DNA of 8,206 nt, taken from Lentisphaerota bacterium. Lineage in GTDB: Bacteria > Verrucomicrobiota > Kiritimatiellia > RFP12 > UBA1067. The stretch covers positions 1-8,206 of the forward strand of contig SUVZ01000153.1 of the NCBI GenBank assembly GCA_015061765.1. Direction: 5' to 3'. The notes beneath the pieces are model-generated. The model was given only the letters and a program-made list of their open reading frames with translations, was not told the origin of the DNA and made no database searches. Made by a program: the position numbers and the translations under genes. Positions 1 to 6,075 of this stretch are shown here, one piece after another (within the stretch, counting starts at the first letter, position 1; every line of letters starts with the position of its first letter).

Positions 1-2
1 TC

Positions 3-611
3 GGCCGCGACAATTTCCCTGCGAGCGACTGGCGTCACAACGCCAAGATGGTCAAGGGAGACATCAATATGTCCATGCTCCACACGGCGAACGGCAAGAT
101 CCTCACGCTCAAGCACAATGTCTGCACGCCGAGCCCGTACGACCGCGGAAACATGTTCCTCGGAACTAACGGCATCTACCGCAGCTATCCGTCACTCTTG
201 ATGGCGTGGGAGGAGAAGACCGGCGACGGCGCCGCGCACAGGTATTTCCCGGCGGAGAAGGCCGAGAGAATCCGTCAGGAGTACAAGCATCCGTTCTGGA
301 AGGTCGCCGGCGAGATCGCCAAGAAGGTCGGCGGTCACGGCGGCATGGACTTCATCATGGACCTCCGCTGGGCGTACTGCCTGCAGAACGGTCTCCCGCT
401 CGACACGGACGTGTACGATCTGGCGACATACTCATCCATCGTCGAGCTTACCGAGAAGTCCGTCAACGCCCGCTCCGCGGTCGTGGAGTTCCCCGACTAC
501 ACTCGCGGCGGCTGGAAGACGGCCAAGCCGTTCACCGTCGACGAGATCGACATGAACAGGTTCGATTTTTCGAAGGGCGTCAGGAAGGATGCCGACGCTC
601 AGAAGACCTGA
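3..611 (+). CDS. Gfo/Idh/MocA-family protein, GH109-like, C-terminal part (5' truncated)
   Basis: This reading frame is open from the window edge to a TGA at 609-611, giving about 202 residues; the N-terminal Rossmann half that binds NAD(P) lies outside the window. Family resemblance comes from a run of recognisable C-terminal motifs: KGDIN, a TPSPYDRGNM segment followed by GTNG (the usual form is PRPYxRxNxxxGTxG), then GGHGGMDFIMDLRWAYCLQNG, LPLDTDVYDLATYSSIVELTEKS, and a final PDYTRGGW. These match the C-terminal beta-sheet domain of GH109-type alpha-N-acetylgalactosaminidase-like proteins, which hydrolyse glycosides by a transient NAD+-dependent oxidation. Substrate is not certain, because many PVC members of this family are uncharacterised. 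Export cannot be judged without the N-terminus. All 16 lysine codons are AAG and third positions are strongly C/G, unlike the downstream genes. It probably ends its own transcript, since a hairpin begins 12 bases after the stop. Confidence 0.85.
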   Translation, partial: GRDNFPASDWRHNAKMVKGDINMSMLHTANGKILTLKHNVCTPSPYDRGNMFLGTNGIYRSYPSLLMAWEEKTGDGAAHRYFPAEKAERIRQEYKHPFWKVAGEIAKKVGGHGGMDFIMDLRWAYCLQNGLPLDTDVYDLATYSSIVELTEKSVNARSAVVEFPDYTRGGWKTAKPFTVDEIDMNRFDFSKGVRKDADAQKT

Positions 612-623
612 TGCTTATTGAAT

Positions 624-671
624 TCGGCAGATACGGCTTGCGTTCTGCAGAACGGTTTGCGTATCTGCCGA
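624..671. repeat. Large two-part inverted repeat (intergenic hairpin)
   Basis: Positions 624-635 and 660-671 are perfect 12-base reverse complements. Exactly centred between them (centre 647.5), positions 641-647 pair with 648-654 and include a perfect 12-base palindrome at 642-653. The two paired blocks are separated by a symmetrical 5 x 5 mismatch (636-640 against 655-659). It starts 12 bases after the stop of the upstream gene. No T-run follows (672 onward reads TAGGATGGTAAGG), so it is not a canonical intrinsic terminator. It could be a terminator or RNA 3'-end stabiliser of a non-canonical type, a dimeric-regulator operator, or a copy of a dispersed palindromic element. The structure is seen directly; the role is inference. 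Confidence 0.75.
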
Positions 672-703
672 TAGGATGGTAAGGTTTGTCGGATATGTAC
701 AAA

Positions 704-709
704 AGGAGG
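704..709 (+). promoter_or_regulatory. Strong Shine-Dalgarno that fixes the beta-helix gene start
   Basis: AGGAGG lies six bases before the ATG at 716. In-frame upstream starts exist (TTG at 686, ATG at 695), but they lie before or on top of this site and would put a charged segment (YKRRSS) ahead of the signal peptide. The ATG at 716 gives a clean Lys-hydrophobic signal sequence, so it is preferred. Confidence 0.85.
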
Positions 710-715
710 AGTTCT

Positions 716-2809
716 ATGAAGATGAAACTGTCGGCTGTTTCTTTTGTGTTGATCGGTATGTGCTGCTCTTCAGCGATTGCCGCTACCGAGTGTGTGTGGA
801 TCGGAGGTGAGAGCGGCAGTCTGTATGAAAAGGCCAACTGGTCGGACGGGATCGTCCCGTCCGGCGATAATACGGCTCAATACGTCGCCGTCTTCACAAA
901 TTCCGCCGCGATAACGTTATCCAGCCATTGGTATCCGAGCGGGATTACGGTCAGCAATAACGCTAAAGTGGCAGTAAACGCCCTCAACAACGGCAGTTAT
1001 TACTGCATCGCGTCTCAAAAATGCGAAAACTTTTCGCTGTCGATAGAAGTGGAAACCGATTCTTCACTGACGTTCAATGTCAACGTCTACAGTCAGCATA
1101 GCCGCTCTCTGGTAAAAAAGGGCGGTGGAATGCTCTATCCCGTGAAGTATTTCGGAAACCCGAATACCAAGGGTTATGACTTCGCCTCTGTTGACGTGAA
1201 GGGCGGCAGCCTGAGATTGCCGGCGGAGAAAACCACCGTCTCCGGCACGCTGTTCATAAGAAACGGTGCGACGGCGGCGGTTATGGGCGACTGGCCGTTC
1301 CTTGAAAAAACGACGGACTCGTATCGGCTGTCGTATCCGAAAATCGAAATCGAAGACGGCGGAACTTTCAACCTCAACGGATATGCGCTGGCCGTGTCGG
1401 CGCTGTCGGGGGCGGGCGATATTGTAAACTGCTCCAAATATCTCGATTTTCGGCTGAAAGATTCGGGATTGCTTTTTTCGGGTAAAATTTCAGGCGGCGG
1501 CAAGCTGAGAATACAGCCGAATACCGCATGGACGAAGCCCGGCGCGACCTGGATCGTAGGGAAGGCCGATACGCTTTACGGCGTAGAGCTTGTGCGCAAC
1601 CGGGTGGACGGGTGCAGCTATGAAATTCAGTTCGTTCCGGGCATAGAGACGTTTTACGCGAAAACCGTCCCGAACGACATGCCCTCGTTCGATACCAACG
1701 GCGTTCCGGTGGAAATCGCCGGCTCGGGCAGTTTCTGGTATGTTGCCGGTAAACGCCAGGGAGAAAAGGGTGACGGCAAAAGTTTTGAGACGGCATTTCA
1801 GACGCTTAAGGAAGCGATGGAAGTTGCCCAAGCGGGTGATACGGTATGGGTGGATGAAGGTGAATACAGCACCGAGCCGATGTCGGCTACGCAATCGTCG
1901 GTTACGACTTACAGCCGGGTGATCGTCCCAAGCAATGTACGCCTGGTTTCGCTCAAGGGCCCTGCTGCAACCGTAATCGTCGGCGATTCTGCTGAGGGGA
2001 ACTGGGGTTGCGGCGAAGGCGCGGTCCGCTGCGCAACGCTTGGCGCTAACGCGACTTTGCGCGGATTTACTTTGCGTGACGGCCGGGTGAACGGTACTCA
2101 AAGCGCAAATGACGCAACTTCCGGCGGCGGCGTATTTGCAGATCCGGAATCGATAATAATCGACTGTGTAATTTCCAATTGTACGGCATTCCGCGGAGGC
2201 GGCGCTTACAGAGGCAATTTCTACAATTGCCGTTTTGACTCGAATCGCGCAACGCAGAGCAATGCAGTGGGTGATCATCTCTATGGGGGCGCCAATATCT
2301 ACAATTGTGTGCTCACCCGGAATCTCAACGGCTATTCGTGGTATGTGAACGGCAAAAACGTGAAGGCGGTCAACTGCACGTTCGACTACAGCGGGCGTGG
2401 CGGCATTCGCGGCGAAGGAGCAGGTTCGGTGATATTCAATTCTCTGATTATGGCGGCACCCGAGTCTTATTCTGCGGATCGGATCGATAACTGCATAGTT
2501 CACACCTCGTCGACCGTCATTGATGAAGACTCGGTCAAGACCGGTCTTACTGATAAGACCAGTCCGTCTATCTACAGTTTCACCGGAGTCGATGCAGGTA
2601 CGCTCAGACCGAGAATGCGTATATCGCCTGTTGTGGCCGGTGCCGCCGCCGCGAATAAATACGAGTCTCATTTCCCGCCTTCCATGTACTGGATCTCCCG
2701 GTACGATGCGGCGTTCAATCAGCGTGTGTGGAACGGGAAAGTCGACATCGGCGCATTTTCATACGATCACTCCCGGCCGATTCTGGGCTTCAGGTTTATT
2801 GTTCGATGA
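716..2809 (+). CDS. Secreted right-handed parallel beta-helix protein with PATR-like strand and DUF1565/Pmp-like repeats
   Basis: The protein is 697 residues long and is predicted to be exported: residues 1-23 form a signal peptide (KMK, hydrophobic core, SSAIAA). Residues about 27-60 carry a W-G-G...ANWSDGIVP motif common in PVC surface proteins. Residues about 228-266 (SGAGDI ... FSGKISGGGKLRI) resemble an autotransporter-associated beta-strand repeat. Residues 352-384 (GDGKSFETAFQTLKEAM ... GDTVWVDEGEY) match the DUF1565-type entry of a beta-helix. Coils follow at about 400-600, with a ladder of N/D-C-x-hydrophobic rungs at C484, C505, C531, C554 and C593 (S576 replaces Cys in one) and Pmp-like GGGVF, GGGAY and FDSN motifs. 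The tail VDIGAF at 676-681 is a diverged form of the common DIGAFE ending. No beta-barrel, PEP-CTERM or T9SS sorting domain is evident. Such folds bind or cleave polysaccharides, but no catalytic residues can be named, so it may be an adhesin, binding protein or lyase. It is the first gene of the probable operon. Confidence 0.85.
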   Translation: MKMKLSAVSFVLIGMCCSSAIAATECVWIGGESGSLYEKANWSDGIVPSGDNTAQYVAVFTNSAAITLSSHWYPSGITVSNNAKVAVNALNNGSYYCIASQKCENFSLSIEVETDSSLTFNVNVYSQHSRSLVKKGGGMLYPVKYFGNPNTKGYDFASVDVKGGSLRLPAEKTTVSGTLFIRNGATAAVMGDWPFLEKTTDSYRLSYPKIEIEDGGTFNLNGYALAVSALSGAGDIVNCSKYLDFRLKDSGLLFSGKISGGGKLRIQPNTAWTKPGATWIVGKADTLYGVELVRNRVDGCSYEIQFVPGIETFYAKTVPNDMPSFDTNGVPVEIAGSGSFWYVAGKRQGEKGDGKSFETAFQTLKEAMEVAQAGDTVWVDEGEYSTEPMSATQSSVTTYSRVIVPSNVRLVSLKGPAATVIVGDSAEGNWGCGEGAVRCATLGANATLRGFTLRDGRVNGTQSANDATSGGGVFADPESIIIDCVISNCTAFRGGGAYRGNFYNCRFDSNRATQSNAVGDHLYGGANIYNCVLTRNLNGYSWYVNGKNVKAVNCTFDYSGRGGIRGEGAGSVIFNSLIMAAPESYSADRIDNCIVHTSSTVIDEDSVKTGLTDKTSPSIYSFTGVDAGTLRPRMRISPVVAGAAAANKYESHFPPSMYWISRYDAAFNQRVWNGKVDIGAFSYDHSRPILGFRFIVR

Positions 2810-2832
2810 AAAGAAGCGGTTCGTAAGAATTT

Positions 2833-2838
2833 AAGGAG
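2833..2838 (+). promoter_or_regulatory. Shine-Dalgarno of the DUF4838 gene
   Basis: AAGGAG sits nine bases before the ATG at 2848, in an A/T-rich leader within a 38-base intergenic gap. The leader of the next gene has a very similar TTAAGGAGA core (4632-4640). Confidence 0.75.
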
Positions 2839-2847
2839 AAAAGATAA

Positions 2848-4611
2848 ATGAAAAAGATTGGTCTGATGTTTCTGGTGGCGATGCTGCACTTTATGGCGGA
2901 TGCGCAAGGCGGGATTGTGATATATCCCGAGAAGTCCGTTATCGTGTCATCGCCGGAGGTCCGCGAGGCGGCGGATGAATTGAAGCTTCACCTGAAACTC
3001 ATTACGGGCGTGGATGTGCCGGAGAGTGAAAGACCGCAGAACGGAAAGTTTGTGTTTTCCTTCGTTTCGTCGACGCTCGACGGCAACGCCGAAGCCTGCG
3101 GATGGAAAGTGTCGAAAGCCGGGGTTGAGTTCAAAGGCAACGTCTATTTCGCGGTCGTTGATTTCCTTGAAAACGCGCTTGGAGTGCGTTGGCCGGAAGG
3201 GGATATGATCGCATATGAGGCGCGCAATCCGGTTGTTGTCGAAAAACTGAGCGGAGCATGGGCGCCCGAGCTTAAAATCCGCCGGATAAGGATGGTGTCT
3301 AAGCCCGAGCACAAGGATCTCGCCGGGCACCGCGTTTTTGTGCGACGGATGCGCGAGGGCCACCACGATGCGCCGTTATACGGGCATGCGTTCGTGAAAC
3401 ACTGGAAACTTTACGGCAAGGATCATCCCGAATATTTCGGCATGCGCAAGGACGGGTTGCGCGCGCCGACAAATGTAAAAGCCGAAGAGCTTATGGACAA
3501 TGTGGCCGTGTACGACGTGAGGGTGAACAATACGCTCGGAATGTGCGTTACCTCGACCGGGCTGGTGGCGCAGATCGTGGCCGATTGGAAAAAGTCCGGA
3601 GCGGGAGAATACATCAATCTCTGCGAGAACGACATTCCCGGACAGGATTCCTGCCAGTGCCCGTCCTGCAAGGCGCTGGACGTCGTGCCCGAGAAGTTCG
3701 ATCCCAAGTGGGAAGTCCACTATGCCGACAGGTACGTATGGTTCGGCAATCAGGTGCTGGCGGCGGCGCGTAAAGTACGTGCCGACGTAAAGATATGCTA
3801 TTACGCCTACAACGCCACGCAGGATGCGCCCAAAAGGGAGCGTCCGGATCCGGCGGCCATCGTCGGGGTGGTGCCGACGTACTTCTCCGACTCCTATATC
3901 TCCAATTATGTGGGCTCATGGAAGAAGGCGGGGTTGATCAATTTCTTCTACCGTCCCAACCGCCATTACTATTATCACTGTCCGTATCTGCCGCTCGGGA
4001 GCGAAGAGCATTTCGTGAATATATTCCATTATCTCTACCGCCAAGGTGCGATCGGGTTCGACTATGACGCGATTGCGGCCCATCGCGGCAGCCACGAGTG
4101 GTTTGAACGCTACCTTCTCGATCATGCCATGCAGGACCCGTCAAAGCCGTTTTCCTACTGGGAAAACCATTATTGCGCGTCCTTTGGCGCGGCGGCCGAT
4201 GACGTCAAGGCGTATTACCGCTATTGGCGCGAAGAGCTTTGGAAGAAGCGCCTTGAACCCAAGATGGACGAACTTGCGAAAATCGGCAGATACTTCAATT
4301 TCGGCCGCGGACTTTATTGGAGGCTGAACGACTATTACCGGACGGAAGATTTCGATGCGGCGGAGAAGTTTGTCGCCGCGGCCGAGGCGACAAAGCTTTC
4401 GCCGACGGCCCGGGAGATGGTAAAGCGGCTGCGCGTCCGCCATGATCATTCGCGGCTTCTCTTTGAAGCGGTGGCGCACAAGTCGAAGGAGAATGCCGAA
4501 AAGCTCGTCGCCTTCCGTCAGAAGCACGGCTTCCCGCTCTATCCGTGGGGCGAGCAGTATTTCGGAGATGTCGCAGGAATCAAAAAGTTTCTCGATCCTG
4601 AAAAGAAATAA
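2848..4611 (+). CDS. Secreted DUF4838-domain protein with GH67/GH20-like N-terminal domain, putative glycosidase
   Basis: The protein has 587 residues, with a signal peptide at about 1-19 (MKKIG, hydrophobic core, ADA before Q20). Residues about 22-118 form an alpha/beta domain of the kind preceding the catalytic barrel in alpha-glucuronidases (GH67) and hexosaminidases (GH20): a conserved-looking E-A-A-D-E-L-K-L-H-L...TGVDVP segment, then a Y-F-A-V-V-D-F-L-E stretch ending in LGVRWPEGD (GVRW at 112-115). The central region matches DUF4838: CENDIPGQDSCQCPSC at 259-274 (the family often reads NDG...CxCxxC), the strand KICYYAYN at 315-322, and the aromatic run RHYYYHCPYLP. The C-terminal third is helical, with repeated Tyr/Trp/Glu-rich helices (YYRYWREELWKK). 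DUF4838 is thought to be a glycoside-hydrolase-like barrel, but its activity is unproven to my knowledge. E260 and D262 are candidate acidic residues by position only. It lies 38 bases after the beta-helix gene and 35 bases before the ceramidase-like gene, consistent with co-transcription. Confidence 0.85.
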   Translation: MKKIGLMFLVAMLHFMADAQGGIVIYPEKSVIVSSPEVREAADELKLHLKLITGVDVPESERPQNGKFVFSFVSSTLDGNAEACGWKVSKAGVEFKGNVYFAVVDFLENALGVRWPEGDMIAYEARNPVVVEKLSGAWAPELKIRRIRMVSKPEHKDLAGHRVFVRRMREGHHDAPLYGHAFVKHWKLYGKDHPEYFGMRKDGLRAPTNVKAEELMDNVAVYDVRVNNTLGMCVTSTGLVAQIVADWKKSGAGEYINLCENDIPGQDSCQCPSCKALDVVPEKFDPKWEVHYADRYVWFGNQVLAAARKVRADVKICYYAYNATQDAPKRERPDPAAIVGVVPTYFSDSYISNYVGSWKKAGLINFFYRPNRHYYYHCPYLPLGSEEHFVNIFHYLYRQGAIGFDYDAIAAHRGSHEWFERYLLDHAMQDPSKPFSYWENHYCASFGAAADDVKAYYRYWREELWKKRLEPKMDELAKIGRYFNFGRGLYWRLNDYYRTEDFDAAEKFVAAAEATKLSPTAREMVKRLRVRHDHSRLLFEAVAHKSKENAEKLVAFRQKHGFPLYPWGEQYFGDVAGIKKFLDPEKK

Positions 4612-4633
4612 GCCCGTTCAAAATCTGAAAATT

Positions 4634-4639
4634 AAGGAG
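4634..4639 (+). promoter_or_regulatory. Shine-Dalgarno of the ceramidase-like gene
   Basis: AAGGAG lies seven bases before the ATG at 4647, in an A/T-rich leader like that of the preceding gene. This start gives a good signal peptide, so no alternative is needed. Confidence 0.75.
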
Positions 4640-4646
4640 AGTTAAA

Positions 4647-6056
4647 ATGAAGATAAAGAAGAGTGTTGTCTGTACGCTTGCGGCCGTGGCAGGATTCATT
4701 GTGTCCGCCAGAGCTGAATTTATGGTCGGATACGGCAGGGTGGACGTCACGCCACCGCTCGGCACTCACCTTTCGGGGTATTTCCACAAAAGACTTGCGG
4801 ATGGAATTCTCGACCCGCTGGACGCGATCGCGATTGCGTTTTCAGACGGCACCAACCGGGCGGTGGTGATGTCGCTCGATATAATCAGTCTGCGCGGATA
4901 TTTCGACCTCTACCGCGAAGGCGTTGCCGCCGCCACCGGTCTCGATCCGCAGGCGGTCTTTATCGCCTGCACCCATACCCACACCGGACCGCTGGTGGGC
5001 AGCTGCCGCTACGGCAAAAAGCTGGATTCTTTCGAGCGTGCCAGCAACTACGAAAAGTGGTTGCTCGACCAGTTCGCAACGGCCGCGAAAATCGCATTGA
5101 ACGATCTTGCTCCGGCTAAGCTCGGCATCGCCCGCGGCGAGGCGAAAGGCATTTCCTTCATCCGCCGCTATCGGATGAAAGACGGATCGTGCCGAACCAA
5201 TCCCGGCGTGGGCAATCCCGACATCGTCGCGCCGATCGGCGAGGCTGACGAGCAGGTCCAGCTCGTGCGCGTCGACCGCACCGGAAAGCCTTCCATAGCC
5301 ATCGTAAACTTCCAGTGCCATCCCGATACGATCGGCGGCAATAAGATTTCCGCCGACTGGCCGCGGGTGGTGCGGGAAACGGTTGAGAGTGTGCTTGACG
5401 ATGTGAAATGCGTGTTTGTGAACGGTCCTCAGGGAGACTCCAACCATATATGCACCGATCCGGCCAAACGTTCGCCTTATTTGACGCGCCAGACGGTTTA
5501 CAAGCATATGGGCAGAAAGATCGGCGGCGTGGCTGTCGGGCTTTGGGACGAATGCAGGCCGGTGGATGTAGGCAAAGTCGGGTATTCTATAGCCAAGGTG
5601 AAGGTGAAGTCCAACCGAGGCCGTCCCGAGCAGCTCCCTGAGGCAGAGCGGATCGTGGCCCTGCACCGCAGCGGACAGTTCGCGAAGATCCCCGGAGATA
5701 CAGGTATGCAGAAGACGACGGCGTGTGCCGAAGCCAGCCGCATTCTGCAGCTTGCGAACGGCCCGGACTATTTCGATTTTCCGCTGTCGACGGTGACTGT
5801 CGGCGAGGCGCTTGCTTTCGTGGGCATCCCCGGCGAGCCGTTCACCGGCTATGGAATTTCAATGAAAAAGCGCTCTCCCTTCGCAATGACGGTTTCCGCC
5901 TGTCTGGTGAATGGGAATTTCGGGTATCTGCCCACCGACGAGGCGTTCAAGGAGACCGGTTATGAAACGCAGGGCTCGCTCTTCGTCGAGGGCTTGGAGA
6001 AAGCCATTGTCGAAGGCCATCTCGAGCAGCTCGAACGCCTTTTCAAGAATAAATGA
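4647..6056 (+). CDS. Secreted neutral/alkaline non-lysosomal ceramidase N-terminal-domain protein
   Basis: The protein has 469 residues with a signal peptide at about 1-23 (KIKK, hydrophobic core, SARA before E24). The mature start FMVGYGRVDVTPPLGTHLSGY is the classic N-terminus of the neutral ceramidase family (PF04734). The metal-site motifs are all present: THTHTGP at 109-115 (H110/H112), NFQCHP at 221-226 (H225), NGPQGD at 259-264, PGE at 395-397 (E397) and GYLPT with Y427. These correspond by order to the zinc ligands (two His, Glu, Tyr) of the characterised bacterial enzyme, so an active zinc amidase or esterase is likely. Characterised neutral ceramidases are larger and carry a C-terminal immunoglobulin-like domain. 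This protein ends about 40 residues after the Tyr motif and lacks that domain. Stand-alone versions are abundant in PVC and planctomycete genomes, and true ceramide cleavage is unproven for them. Context with glycosidases suggests a glycoconjugate, such as a glycolipid or an N-acyl or O-acyl sugar. Confidence 0.9.
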   Translation: MKIKKSVVCTLAAVAGFIVSARAEFMVGYGRVDVTPPLGTHLSGYFHKRLADGILDPLDAIAIAFSDGTNRAVVMSLDIISLRGYFDLYREGVAAATGLDPQAVFIACTHTHTGPLVGSCRYGKKLDSFERASNYEKWLLDQFATAAKIALNDLAPAKLGIARGEAKGISFIRRYRMKDGSCRTNPGVGNPDIVAPIGEADEQVQLVRVDRTGKPSIAIVNFQCHPDTIGGNKISADWPRVVRETVESVLDDVKCVFVNGPQGDSNHICTDPAKRSPYLTRQTVYKHMGRKIGGVAVGLWDECRPVDVGKVGYSIAKVKVKSNRGRPEQLPEAERIVALHRSGQFAKIPGDTGMQKTTACAEASRILQLANGPDYFDFPLSTVTVGEALAFVGIPGEPFTGYGISMKKRSPFAMTVSACLVNGNFGYLPTDEAFKETGYETQGSLFVEGLEKAIVEGHLEQLERLFKNK

Positions 6057-6063
6057 AATCATC

Positions 6064-6067
6064 GAGG
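6064..6067 (+). promoter_or_regulatory. Weak Shine-Dalgarno of the GH106 gene
   Basis: Only a short GAGG is found, eight bases before the ATG at 6076 in a 19-base gap, against full AAGGAG or AGGAGG sites before the three preceding genes. In-frame GTG (6070) and TTG (6073) are alternative starts. ATG 6076 is preferred for its spacing and signal peptide. Expression may rely partly on translational coupling to the ceramidase-like gene. Confidence 0.5.
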
Positions 6068-6075
6068 CGGTGTTG

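Noticed and set aside
624..680. Intrinsic (Rho-independent) terminator call for the intergenic hairpin
   Set aside because: The stem is strong but no T-rich tract follows, so the standard criteria are not met; it is listed as an inverted repeat instead.
206..682. Plus-strand frame overlapping the GH109-like gene and running into the hairpin
   Set aside because: The product is mostly Arg/Gly/Glu in low-complexity runs, typical of a shifted frame in GC-rich coding DNA. The frame ending at 611 carries the conserved family motifs.
686..715. Upstream starts (TTG 686, ATG 695) for the beta-helix protein
   Set aside because: The AGGAGG at 704-709 fits only the ATG at 716, and the longer forms would place a basic segment before the signal peptide.
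2537..2548. Perfect 12-base palindrome inside the beta-helix gene
   Set aside because: It is isolated, within coding sequence, and without flanking repeats or a second copy that I can see; chance is sufficient.
1490..2671. Long open frame on the minus strand (393 codons) opposite the beta-helix gene
   Set aside because: Its product is rich in Arg, His, Ala and Ile with no recognisable domain, it has no supporting ribosome site, and the plus-strand gene has a signal peptide and clear motifs. It is a composition shadow.
4842..5666. Minus-strand open frame (274 codons) opposite the ceramidase-like gene
   Set aside because: It lies wholly inside a strongly supported gene with intact catalytic motifs and has no family resemblance of its own.
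4647..6056. Direct naming of the enzyme as a ceramidase acting on host sphingolipids
   Set aside because: The fold and zinc motifs are clear, but the shortened architecture and glycosidase neighbours do not support a specific lipid substrate.
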